This document shows positions 8,139-15,650 of a stretch of 15,742 nucleotides of DNA, piece by piece (the stretch's first letter is position 1; each line of letters begins with the position of its first letter). Source of the DNA: Lawsonibacter hominis (lineage in GTDB: Bacteria; Bacillota; Clostridia; Oscillospirales; Oscillospiraceae); NCBI RefSeq assembly GCF_014287895.1, contig NZ_JACOPP010000044.1:1-15742 (forward strand). The letters are read 5' to 3'. The notes under the pieces were generated by a model. It saw nothing but the letters and a program-made list of their open reading frames with translations, did not search any database and was not told where the DNA came from. Both the position numbers and the translations under genes were made by a program.

Positions 8139-10298
8139 ATGAGTTTCCGGAATCTTGATATAAAAATTAGATATCGCTCCAACGAGCACGATTTTCCCCG
8201 GGACTTCTTTATTCCCGTACTGAAGGAGACGGCGGTCTATAAGCGTTCCGTCGGATACTTTTCTACATCTTCTTTGATCGATCTGAGTACCGGACTGTTT
8301 GCTATGGCTGAGCGTGGAGGAAAAGTCCAGCTCATCTGCTCTCCCAAATTGAGCCCAGAGGATATCCAAGCCATTGATCTTGGGTACAAGACACGCGAAG
8401 AAGTTATCATCGGAGCCCTCGAAGTCAGTTTGACTTCACCCTTGAATTTTTTTGAGGAGGAGCGGCTGAACCTAATCGCCAATATGATTGCTTCTGGAAT
8501 GCTTGAAATGCGTTTAGCGTTCATGAGCACCGATACCGGTATCAATATCTACCACGAGAAAATAGCTGTTTACATTGATTCCGATGGCAATCGAATCAGC
8601 TTTACAGGATCTATGAATGAATCGAACAATGGGTTCGAGGAGAACTTCGAGTCTATCTATACATTCTGTTCCTGGAAGGATCGAAGCCAAATCGATGCTG
8701 TTACTGAGGCCGAACGGGACTTTGATAACAACTGGATCGACAATACGAAGAAGCTTAAAATTGTTCCATTCCCTGAGGTCATCATTGATAAGCTGCTCAA
8801 TTTCCGTAAATCGTCTGTGGACTACACAACGGATGAGCGGGAATACGGCTATAAATCTTATATCAAGAAAAATTCCAAATTTCATGTGCCTGATTATGTG
8901 AAGATGCGCGAATATCAGGATGCCGCGAATGATCAATGGTTCAAGCAGAACTGCAAGGGTATCTATTCCATGTGTACCGGCGCAGGCAAGACATTCACTT
9001 CGCTTGCAGCTATGGTACGACTGGCCGAACAACTGAATGATAAGTTGGCGGTTTTCATTGTTTGTCCTTACATTCATCTTGTGAGCCAGTGGGAAGAGGA
9101 TGTGATTGAATGGGCGCCAATACCAATTATCGCACATTCGAAATCCACCACTCCGCGCTGGGAAGATCGTCTGAAACAGGCATGCAGGCGCTTTAGAAAA
9201 GAGAGTGCGCCATTTGTTTGTATCACAACAAATGACACTTTCTCCGGCCCGAAAGTTCAGCCGTATGTAAGTAAATTCACCGAAGATGATAACATCTTAT
9301 TTATCGTGGATGAAGCCCACAACTTCGGATCGGAAACTCTGTCGAGCATTATGCCTGAACAGTTTAAGTATCGCATTGCACTATCCGCCACTATTGAACG
9401 CCATATGGATAAGGCTGGCACAGCGCGGCTTTTCCACTTTTTCGGCGACGAAGTTATCAACTATGGCCTGGAGGACGCGATTCATGATAAGGCCCTTGTC
9501 CCGTATGACTACTTCCCGATCCCTGTTTATCTTCAGGATGATGAGCTCAACACATACCAGCATCTGACCCGGGATCTCAAGAAGTATTTGGTTCAGAAGA
9601 ACGGTAAGCTGAGGGTTTCTGAGGCTGGAAAGTTCATCGTTTATCAGCGCACAAGACTCCTGGCGGGTGCCAGAGCCAAAGTTGCACTTCTAATGGAGTT
9701 GATGGATAACTACAGGGATAAAAAGAACATCCTTGTATATTGCGGTGCTACGATGGCGGAAGACGAGGATTCCGGTGAAGAATCACGTCAGATCGACCTT
9801 GTTACCCAAAAGTTGAGATCTGAATACAGTATGTCTGTCCAGCGATTTACTGCCGAAGAGGATCTGAAAGAACGTCAGAACATCAAGGAATATTTCCAGG
9901 ATGGCTTATATCAGGTCATTACAGCTATCAAGTGTTTGGACGAAGGCGTCAATATTCCCGGCATCCAAACGGCTTTCATTCTCTCAAGTTCCCGGAACCC
10001 GAAAGAGTTTATCCAGCGCAGAGGTAGACTTTTGCGCCGGAGCGAAGGCAAAAAGAAGGCTGTCATTTATGATTTTGTGACATTGCCTCGCGATTTAGAT
10101 GATGTCCTTCCTACGAACTATGATGAAGACAAGAGTATTATTCTGGGTGAGCTGGCACGAATCAATGAGTTTGGAAAGCTTGCGTCGAACCGTGAAAAGG
10201 CCGAAGCACTGATGACTCGTATTATGGATTCCTATGGGGTTTATATTGACATCGAAGAAGAAACAAAGAAGGCGGAGGATTACTATGGCGACGAATGA
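8139..10298 (+). CDS. PLD-domain/DEAD-box helicase fusion, SspF-like
   Basis: The 719-residue protein joins an N-terminal phospholipase-D-like domain to a superfamily 2 helicase. The PLD half-motif is His139-x-Lys141 with Asp147 and Gly157-Ser158-x-Asn160. Helicase landmarks follow: a Q-like REYQ (257-260), Walker A TGAGKT (280-285), DEAH (391-394), SAT (416-418), then a second RecA domain with CLDEGVNIPG and IQRRGRL (625-631). A single HKD half-site implies dimerisation if it is a nuclease. Such proteins recognise and process or translocate on DNA in several defence systems, and a helicase of this type fits the restriction side reported as SspFGH. I do not assign the letter firmly. An AAGGG lies eight bases before the ATG, 21 bases separate it from sspA, and its end overlaps the next small gene by 14 bases. 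Confidence 0.85.
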   Translation: MSFRNLDIKIRYRSNEHDFPRDFFIPVLKETAVYKRSVGYFSTSSLIDLSTGLFAMAERGGKVQLICSPKLSPEDIQAIDLGYKTREEVIIGALEVSLTSPLNFFEEERLNLIANMIASGMLEMRLAFMSTDTGINIYHEKIAVYIDSDGNRISFTGSMNESNNGFEENFESIYTFCSWKDRSQIDAVTEAERDFDNNWIDNTKKLKIVPFPEVIIDKLLNFRKSSVDYTTDEREYGYKSYIKKNSKFHVPDYVKMREYQDAANDQWFKQNCKGIYSMCTGAGKTFTSLAAMVRLAEQLNDKLAVFIVCPYIHLVSQWEEDVIEWAPIPIIAHSKSTTPRWEDRLKQACRRFRKESAPFVCITTNDTFSGPKVQPYVSKFTEDDNILFIVDEAHNFGSETLSSIMPEQFKYRIALSATIERHMDKAGTARLFHFFGDEVINYGLEDAIHDKALVPYDYFPIPVYLQDDELNTYQHLTRDLKKYLVQKNGKLRVSEAGKFIVYQRTRLLAGARAKVALLMELMDNYRDKKNILVYCGATMAEDEDSGEESRQIDLVTQKLRSEYSMSVQRFTAEEDLKERQNIKEYFQDGLYQVITAIKCLDEGVNIPGIQTAFILSSSRNPKEFIQRRGRLLRRSEGKKKAVIYDFVTLPRDLDDVLPTNYDEDKSIILGELARINEFGKLASNREKAEALMTRIMDSYGVYIDIEEETKKAEDYYGDE

Positions 10299-10476
10299 TT
10301 CTAAAGTCAATAACGCTCGCGTTATGGCCATGTTTATGGCAATCAGGAACTCTGAATTGAAGAATGTTCGTACACTGCAGTATGACAGCAAGGACATGGT
10401 GAAGAGAATTACGAATTATATCGTAAAACAGGCCGATGATGCTGCTTCGGATTCAAAGGAGGCAGATGTCGAATGA
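10285..10476 (+). CDS. Small 63-residue protein of the effector module
   Basis: The frame begins MATNDSKVNNARVMAMF and is 63 residues long. A strong GGAGG (10274-10278) six bases ahead of the ATG at 10285 decides this start over the ATG at 10234 in the same frame. The middle (about 10-50) is predicted helical with hydrophobic positions spaced as in an amphipathic helix pair, and the tail is acidic (DDAASDSKEADVE). There is no signal peptide or membrane segment. It overlaps the helicase end by 14 bases and the SMC gene start by four (ATGA), so it is produced together with both and is a good candidate for a bridging subunit. I do not recognise the family; a DndE-like role is a guess not supported by motifs. 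Confidence 0.72.
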   Translation: MATNDSKVNNARVMAMFMAIRNSELKNVRTLQYDSKDMVKRITNYIVKQADDAASDSKEADVE

Positions 10477-12548
10477 AATTTGAAAGCATCAAACTTCATA
10501 ATTTTATGCGCTACAAAGGCGAAACCGAGATTCGTTTTTCTTGTAATGACGATAAAAATGTAACTGTCGTTTTGGGCGATAATACATTTGGAAAAACAAC
10601 CCTTGCACAGGCGTTTCGTTGGGGGCTGTTTGAGGAACTCAACACTACCAACTACACAAAAAAGAAGGATATCGTCCTTCTGAATAACGAAGTCATTGCA
10701 ACGATGTCCCCAGAAAGTCGGCAGACTGTTTCTGTTGAGATTGTGATCCGTGATGGGAATACCCAGTGGAAGTTTACCAGAACCTCATATTTCAAGCGTA
10801 AGACTGCTGGCGACCGCGATTTAGCGATTGTCCAGGACGGTGAGTCTAAGCTGACTATGATCATTATTCAGGATGGCATTCCCGGTAAAGTCATCAATAA
10901 CAATGGTGAAAACACTGGTGCTGACGAAAAGAAGTATAAGAAGGGTTGTGTTCAGGAGACTATTGAAAATATGCTTCCTCGCAGCTTGTCCAATTACTTC
11001 TTCTTCGATGGCGAGCGTTGGGGCGATGCCAAGACTGCTAAGAGCGAAGTAAAGGGATCTATCAATACCATTCTCGGTGTTACTGGCCTCATTGAAATGA
11101 TGAAGCATATCAAAGATGGTCAGGGAAAAACTGTATTAAAGACACTCCGCGAACGCATTAAGGGTTCCGGTGACGAGTATGACCGTCTGCAGGCTGAAAT
11201 CAAGGCATTGGATGATTCTATTGACGAATATGAACATAAGATTAAGGATGAAGAGGACGCCCTCGAAACTTCTCAGCGTGAGCGTGATAAGCTGGCTAAA
11301 GCTCTGAACGATAATCGTCAGATTGAAGAGGATCAAAAAAAGTTCGCCCAGCTGGAAAAAGACATTTCCAATATGGAGGAAGATCGCGAGAATTACTATG
11401 CTGACGTTGTTAAGATGTTTAGTGGTTCTGCACGCTTCTTCGCCGGCGAAATGCTGCCCCAGGTGGATGCGCTTCTCGCCAAGGTTGATCTTGAGGGAAA
11501 AGATATCCCTGGAGTTACAGTTGATACCGTTGATTACCTGATTAATCTCGGCAAATGCCTCTGCGGTGAGGACTTGAGCGAGGATTCTGAGGCTTATAAA
11601 AACCTGATGCAACTTCGAAAGGTCATTCCTCCTGAGATGATTGGCGGTGCCGCAGGAAAGTTCCGCGATTTGCTCTATGATTGGCAGTATAATGCACAGT
11701 CGTTGGTTTCCGATATTGAGGATAAGGCTGGAGATTTTGACTCCATCCAGGATCGGATCTATGAAAAAATCGACGAGAAAGATCTGCTGGAAAAGAAGAT
11801 GGATCGGAAGGCCAATATCGCTGCTCTCCGGAAAAACTATAACACTTGGGTTAGCCTGTGCCGCAACCATGAGCAAAAGCGAAATGAGTATGTTGTACGT
11901 CTTGATTTTGCAAAGAAAACTCGTGATAGTAAGAATCAGCAGCTTGATGTTCTATCTCGTCAAAATGAGGCAAACGAGTCTGTCAACCGGGCCATTGCTT
12001 ATGCAGAGGCGGTTTATGCTATGGCCGAGCGTCAGTTGAAGAAGAAGCAAAGCGGAGTGTTTGAGCAGTTGAACGAAATCATTTCCGAGAACTTCGACAG
12101 GATGTTCAATGACGGCGAGAAGTATGCCAAACTGGAAGATGATTACCGCATTCATGTGTATTATCACAGCGTCGGTGGCTCTAAGGATTATGAGGAGCAG
12201 AACCTCTCTAACGGTGAGGCAACTGCCATCAACTTTGTTTACATCGTCTCTGTTCTTGAACTTGCACGGCGCAAGGCTGCGGAGGAAGCAGGTGCAGGTG
12301 AGACGGACAGCGGTATTATCAATCTGCCTCTGGTGTTGGATGGCCCGTTCTCTACTTTGAGCAATGAAAATACCAGCTTGGTTGCGAAAAAACTTCCAGA
12401 ATTTGCAGAGCAGGTCATCATCTTCATGCTGGATAAGGACTGGGCCTCCTCTGGCCTTGACGAATTTGTCTTGCCTGAGTATTGCTATCGAGTGAATAAG
12501 GAAGAGAAAGCGAATAGCTCTACTATCGAGAGAGGGGGGCTTGAATAA
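10473..12548 (+). CDS. SMC/DndD-like ATPase with coiled coil
   Basis: The 691-residue product has the split ATPase plan of Rad50/SMC and DndD proteins. It starts with KFESIKLHNFMRYKGE, has Walker A GDNTFGKT at 35-42, long charged coiled-coil stretches at about 220-310 and 410-560, an ABC-type signature NLSNGE at 577-582 and Walker B LPLVLDGP with Asp623. Near the middle a CLCG motif (Cys362, Cys364) stands where Rad50 has CxxC, so the zinc hook is altered or of the CxCG type seen in some SMC-like proteins. In dnd systems DndD belongs to the modification side, but here the gene sits in the helicase-containing module and more likely serves restriction, as in SspFGH. Its start overlaps the small gene as ATGA and its stop TAA shares one base with the next ATG. 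Confidence 0.85.
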   Translation: MKFESIKLHNFMRYKGETEIRFSCNDDKNVTVVLGDNTFGKTTLAQAFRWGLFEELNTTNYTKKKDIVLLNNEVIATMSPESRQTVSVEIVIRDGNTQWKFTRTSYFKRKTAGDRDLAIVQDGESKLTMIIIQDGIPGKVINNNGENTGADEKKYKKGCVQETIENMLPRSLSNYFFFDGERWGDAKTAKSEVKGSINTILGVTGLIEMMKHIKDGQGKTVLKTLRERIKGSGDEYDRLQAEIKALDDSIDEYEHKIKDEEDALETSQRERDKLAKALNDNRQIEEDQKKFAQLEKDISNMEEDRENYYADVVKMFSGSARFFAGEMLPQVDALLAKVDLEGKDIPGVTVDTVDYLINLGKCLCGEDLSEDSEAYKNLMQLRKVIPPEMIGGAAGKFRDLLYDWQYNAQSLVSDIEDKAGDFDSIQDRIYEKIDEKDLLEKKMDRKANIAALRKNYNTWVSLCRNHEQKRNEYVVRLDFAKKTRDSKNQQLDVLSRQNEANESVNRAIAYAEAVYAMAERQLKKKQSGVFEQLNEIISENFDRMFNDGEKYAKLEDDYRIHVYYHSVGGSKDYEEQNLSNGEATAINFVYIVSVLELARRKAAEEAGAGETDSGIINLPLVLDGPFSTLSNENTSLVAKKLPEFAEQVIIFMLDKDWASSGLDEFVLPEYCYRVNKEEKANSSTIERGGLE

Positions 12549-13084
12549 TGGCAGTAAAAAAAGAACCGCCCCATGTCTTTGAGTATTTTAAGACCAGCGA
12601 AGTCTTTATCAATGGTCGTTTCAAGGAATATGTCGATAAGATGTGGGTACAGAACAAAGTTCAGGAGTCCATGGTAAAGCGTCTGGTCGATCTCTATGCA
12701 ATTGCTGCTGTTATTGGCCTTCGAGCCAAGCGTCGTCTGCCTGACGATCGGGTGGGAGATGACAAGCGTACGATTCAGATGAAGCAGCTGACTGATACAT
12801 ATCAAACTTTGGCTCCTATCATGAAGCTGGTGCTGATGCTTGATGAAAGCCGCGGCCTCAACGAAGAAGAGCGCATTCGCAGCGCATTTCGGATTCCTGA
12901 GACCAAGGAAGAGCATGATGCAGGCATGGAGCTCTTCAACAGCTACGCTCGCGGTGGCATCGAATACATTTATGAGATGCTGGTTGTGCGCCCTGGTAGT
13001 CCCGATGATGAATATGGTGATCAGCGAATCAACAATATTCTTGCGTTGCTGAAGGATCCGATGGAATGTCCAGAAATCGGATAA
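12548..13084 (+). CDS. 178-residue protein, possibly Dnd-associated
   Basis: The last operon gene encodes a soluble, largely helical 178-residue protein. Recognisable stretches are LYAIAAVIGLRAKRRLPDD (about 68-86) and FNSYARGGIEYIYEML near 129-144. Their order, an AAxxG-KR segment followed by a YAxGGxE segment, recalls the small dnd system-associated proteins (the dnd_assoc_4 type), but I hold this only from memory and at low certainty. No catalytic motif, cysteine cluster, signal peptide or membrane helix is present. One shared base with the SMC-like gene stop implies tight coupling and probably a physical partnership with that ATPase. It could be the third subunit of the restriction module. 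It ends 184 bases before the operon terminator. Confidence 0.75.
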   Translation: MAVKKEPPHVFEYFKTSEVFINGRFKEYVDKMWVQNKVQESMVKRLVDLYAIAAVIGLRAKRRLPDDRVGDDKRTIQMKQLTDTYQTLAPIMKLVLMLDESRGLNEEERIRSAFRIPETKEEHDAGMELFNSYARGGIEYIYEMLVVRPGSPDDEYGDQRINNILALLKDPMECPEIG

Positions 13085-13268
13085 AAGGGAAAGGAAGCGT
13101 ACAAAAGATTAAGCATCGCATTAACATTCTTCTTCCATAAAACAGTCTATTTGATTAGTAGCGCCCTATTCCTTGTTTATTGCGGCGCAGGATTTGAGCT
13201 ATGCTCTGGGCAGAAATCACTTGCATAACCGCCTACCCAGAGTTACAATGCAGACGACCTGAAACGAG

Positions 13269-13327
13269 AAACGCTTCCCGTCTGGCTCCGGTGAATGTTC
13301 ACCGGGAACCGGGCGGGAAGCGTTTTT
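13269..13327 (+). terminator. Branched intrinsic terminator of the ssp operon
   Basis: The outer stem pairs AAACGCTTCCCG (13269-13280) with CGGGAAGCGTTT (13314-13325) and runs into a T-tract. Between the arms sits a second perfect hairpin, CCGGTGAA (13288-13295) with TTCACCGG (13298-13305). The outer stem plus T-run is a standard intrinsic terminator and closes the eight-gene operon. The inner hairpin is an extra that stabilises the fold. Confidence 0.8.
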
Positions 13328-13418
13328 GACCACATAGATTACCACAGACAGCCCCGGAACACCCGGAAACAGTCCCTTTAGAGAGTTTCAAAGAGTAACT
13401 GGAACCGAGTAAAAAGGG

Positions 13419-13436
13419 CTATAAACCACTATAAAC
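13419..13436 (+). repeat. Tandem CTATAAAC sites beside the tRNA scar
   Basis: CTATAAAC occurs at 13419-13426 and again at 13429-13436, ten bases apart, about 25 bases upstream of the tRNA-Pro fragment. Short repeats at helical spacing next to an attachment core are typical of integrase arm-binding sites. The call depends on that placement. Confidence 0.35.
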
Positions 13437-13461
13437 GAGCAGAAAAAGTGTTCCCGATAAG

Positions 13462-13506
13462 TTTGGGAGCAGGAGGCCCGGGGTTCGAGTCCCCGCACTC
13501 CGACCA
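13462..13506 (+). pseudogene. 3' half of tRNA-Pro(TGG), attachment-site scar
   Basis: From TTTGGGA (anticodon loop with TGG) the sequence continues with the 3' anticodon strand GCAGG (13469-13473), variable loop, T-arm CGGGG-TTCGAGT-CCCCG (13479-13495), 3' acceptor strand CACTCCG (13496-13502), discriminator A and an encoded CCA (13504-13506). The matching 5' acceptor CGGAGTG, the D-arm and the 5' anticodon strand CCTGC are missing upstream, so it is not a working tRNA. Tyrosine recombinases often integrate at tRNA 3' ends and leave exactly such a half copy at the far junction. In this orientation the integrated element should lie to the left, with the intact tRNA outside the window. Confidence 0.82.
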
Positions 13507-13511
13507 TCTTT

Positions 13512-13553
13512 CGCAGAAAAACCGCCGTTTCTGGCGGTTTTTCTGCGTTTTTT
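13512..13553 (+). terminator. Intrinsic terminator behind the tRNA-Pro fragment
   Basis: CGCAGAAAAACCGCC (13512-13526) and GGCGGTTTTTCTGCG (13533-13547) pair perfectly over 15 bases around a six-base loop and are followed by six T. It stands only five bases after the CCA, as expected for the native terminator of the original tRNA gene. If the integration model holds, DNA from here rightward was the chromosome before integration. Confidence 0.85.
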
Positions 13554-13650
13554 GTTCTGCTTTTATGTTTGGGACGATTGCTGTTCAGCGACAGTTCAAG
13601 GGGCAGAAAGACGGCGAAAGCATGAGCGAGGATAGCCACCGAAACTGCCA

Positions 13651-13670
13651 AATCCCTAACCAATCCCTAA
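13651..13670 (+). repeat. Two AATCCCTAA direct repeats
   Basis: AATCCCTAA occurs at 13651-13659 and 13662-13670, an 11-base period matching one helical turn. Placement 145 bases beyond the tRNA scar makes arm-type recombinase sites or a regulator site possible. Confidence 0.4.
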
Positions 13671-13752
13671 TGGCTAAATATCGTGCTTTTGGGGCGTGTA
13701 ACAATCAATCATCATATTGCTTTCGTAGTAGTTACATGATAGCATAAAGGCA

Positions 13753-13778
13753 AGACTGTCGTATTATGCCGATAGTCT
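13753..13778. promoter_or_regulatory. Inverted repeat framing a -10-like box before sspE
   Basis: AGACTGTCG (13753-13761) and CGATAGTCT (13770-13778) are inverted copies with one mismatch, separated by eight bases that contain TATTAT (13762-13767), a fair -10 element. A good -35 is not visible at normal spacing. The arrangement would let a dimeric repressor cover the promoter of the sspE-like gene. Confidence 0.4.
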
Positions 13779-13833
13779 GTACATGATTGTTTCTTCTATG
13801 GACTATCAGGAGTGTTTTGCAAGGAGTTTCGCT

Positions 13834-15561
13834 ATGGATGCACACAAAGCAATTATCACAAATATTTTCAATAACTCTACGCTTATAGAAGTGCCCTTCT
13901 TTCAGCGATCCTATGTTTGGAAAGAGGATCTTTGGGCTCGGATGATTGAAGATATGGAGTATATCGTTAAGACAAACAAGCCTCACTTCTTTGGATCTAT
14001 CATTCTGAAGGAAGGCCGCAGACCACATCCCGGCGAAAATTTTACCGATTGCCGAACGATTGTAGATGGGCAACAGCGACTGACAACCTTTCTTCTCTTT
14101 ATGAAAGTTCTGTGTTTGAAACTTGGTCAACCTACGACTTTCGATTGCCAGTTCCGAATTATGGGGCAGTCAATTGCTTTGCGCCACGGGAGAAATGATA
14201 TTGACGCTTTTGAAAGGGTTATGGCCTCTACATCCGTAGCTAAAATAGATAATCCTGCACCTGTGTCCAGAATTATTGAAGCGTACAATTACTTTGTGGA
14301 TCATATTGATGAGAATAAGCTCAGCATTATGACAGTTATGATGAATGCCCAATTTGTGCGAATTGATTTGAATGCCGATGAGGACGAACAGCAAATTTTT
14401 AACACTATCAATTCTCTTGGCGTTAATCTGACAACCTCGGAGCTGCTGAAAAACTACTTTTTTAGCAGAAATACCATTAGCGAATATGAGGCAAAATGGG
14501 CCTCTGTTTTTGAAAAAGATGATGATGCAAAATCCTATTGGGATACCGAGATTGAAACTGGTCGAATGAAGCGTGCCATCATTGACATCTTTTTTGATTC
14601 TTTCTTCCAGATTTTCATTCAGAACAAGCGATACAATGTTAGCAATGACGATAAGATCATGTACGCCAGAGTTGATAGTTTGGCGCAATCCTATCAGCAT
14701 TTTATTGACCATTATTGCGGTGGAGACAAAAGCGTTATACTTAGCCAAATGAAGGATTATGCCATCTGCTTTAGAACCATATTTAGTCCAGACACCTGTA
14801 GGGTAAGCATTCCGGGAACATTTGGCATTGAGCGTCTAAATATAATAATCTTTGGGTTAAAGACATCTACGCTCATTCCCTATACACTGTATATCGCCAA
14901 GAATGTGTATAGTGAGGATGAACGAAATGCCATGTATGGCATCCTGGAAAGCTACATCATGCGCAGAATGGTCGTTCATTCACTAACGAAAAACTATAAC
15001 AACCTGTTCACTTCTCTGATTCGTAATGAGGTTTTGGATGCCACCTCTTTGATAGCCAAACTCCACAGCGGAAATGACGCGACAACATATATTCCTACTA
15101 ATGAAGAGTTATTGGACGGGTTCCAAAAATCTAAGCTGACCAACCTGCAAACCAGAGGTATTCTTTACCTCATCGAAAGCTATATCCGCCCTGCAAATAG
15201 TGCAACTTTGCTTCTTGGTTTTGATGGGTATAGCTTGGAGCATCTCATGCCAAAGAAATGGAGAAACAACTGGTCCACCTGCGCCTCAGATGAAATTGCA
15301 AAGCAAAGAGATTCAAAACTACTCACATTAGGAAATCTTGCGATCATTCCTCAAGCGCTAAATGCATCAATACGAGATAGTGATTGGACTACAAAAAAGT
15401 CTGGAAAAGGTGCAAATAAGCCAGGGCTTGAAGCCTGCGCCAAGGGACTGGTTACCTTAAATGCTGTTTTATTGGAAGAAGAATGGACAGAGGAAAAAAT
15501 TGATGCCAGAGCTAAGTGGCTGCATGAGATAGCAGAAACTCTTTGGAATATTCAACCCTAA
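13834..15561 (+). CDS. sspE: SspE-like DUF262-DUF1524 restriction protein
   Basis: The 575-residue protein has an N-terminal DUF262 (ParB/Srx-like NTPase) domain with FQRSYVW at 23-29 and the DGQQR motif at 78-82, and a C-terminal DUF1524 HNH-type nuclease domain with HLMP at 470-473, GN at 500-501 and Asn510. In Ssp systems SspE senses phosphorothioate, hydrolyses NTP and nicks phage DNA. Single-chain GmrSD enzymes that cut glucosylated DNA share this plan, so the SspE call relies on the ssp genes next door. The ATG at 13834 is chosen because AAGGAG (13821-13826) stands seven bases ahead; ATGs at 13783 and 13798 in frame lack such a site. It is outside the ssp operon, has its own control region and lies beyond the tRNA scar. 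Confidence 0.82.
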   Translation: MDAHKAIITNIFNNSTLIEVPFFQRSYVWKEDLWARMIEDMEYIVKTNKPHFFGSIILKEGRRPHPGENFTDCRTIVDGQQRLTTFLLFMKVLCLKLGQPTTFDCQFRIMGQSIALRHGRNDIDAFERVMASTSVAKIDNPAPVSRIIEAYNYFVDHIDENKLSIMTVMMNAQFVRIDLNADEDEQQIFNTINSLGVNLTTSELLKNYFFSRNTISEYEAKWASVFEKDDDAKSYWDTEIETGRMKRAIIDIFFDSFFQIFIQNKRYNVSNDDKIMYARVDSLAQSYQHFIDHYCGGDKSVILSQMKDYAICFRTIFSPDTCRVSIPGTFGIERLNIIIFGLKTSTLIPYTLYIAKNVYSEDERNAMYGILESYIMRRMVVHSLTKNYNNLFTSLIRNEVLDATSLIAKLHSGNDATTYIPTNEELLDGFQKSKLTNLQTRGILYLIESYIRPANSATLLLGFDGYSLEHLMPKKWRNNWSTCASDEIAKQRDSKLLTLGNLAIIPQALNASIRDSDWTTKKSGKGANKPGLEACAKGLVTLNAVLLEEEWTEEKIDARAKWLHEIAETLWNIQP

Positions 15562-15565
15562 AACA

Positions 15566-15611
15566 AAGCATAGCGCCAAGGAATGATAATATCTCCTTTG
15601 GCGCTATGCTT
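15566..15611 (+). terminator. Terminator hairpin after sspE
   Basis: AAGCATAGCGCCAAGGA (15566-15582) pairs with TCCTTTGGCGCTATGCTT (15594-15611) with one bulged base and an 11-base loop, five bases after the stop codon. The following bases TGTTTCTT are moderately T-rich, and the opposite strand also ends in T-rich sequence, so it may work both ways. Confidence 0.7.
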
Positions 15612-15650
15612 GTTTCTTATCCCTGGAGGGATATCATAGAAGTGCAGAGA

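Larger units (their letters stand above)
13085..13460. other. Non-coding 3' region between operon and tRNA scar
   Basis: No gene is seen. The stretch holds a hairpin with arms CTCTGGG (13204-13210) and CCCAGAG (13236-13242), the operon terminator (13269-13327), and two close copies of CTATAAAC (13419-13426 and 13429-13436) just before the tRNA fragment. The last may be integrase arm sites. Confidence 0.6.
13507..13833. other. Non-coding stretch between tRNA scar and sspE
   Basis: No gene is supported. It holds the tRNA-type terminator (13512-13553), two AATCCCTAA copies (13651-13659 and 13662-13670), an inverted repeat (13753-13778) and the ribosome site AAGGAG (13821-13826) of the following gene. 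Confidence 0.6.

Noticed and set aside
848..13084. Canonical dnd (DndABCDE) or BREX system
   Set aside because: No DndB, DndE, BrxZ/PglZ, Lon-like or methyltransferase gene is seen; DUF4007 and the gene set point to the Ssp type instead.
13388..13663. Minus-strand frame containing GVRGLEPRASCSQ
   Set aside because: This peptide is a well-known artefact of reading a tRNA gene backwards; here it marks the tRNA-Pro fragment and its terminator.
13783..13833. Earlier start for the SspE-like protein
   Set aside because: The ATGs at 13783 and 13798 lack a ribosome site, whereas the ATG at 13834 has AAGGAG at ideal spacing and begins just before the conserved domain.
13834..15561. Stand-alone GmrSD type IV enzyme against glucosylated DNA
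   Set aside because: It shares the same domain plan, so it is not excluded, but the adjacent phosphorothioate genes make SspE the more economical reading.
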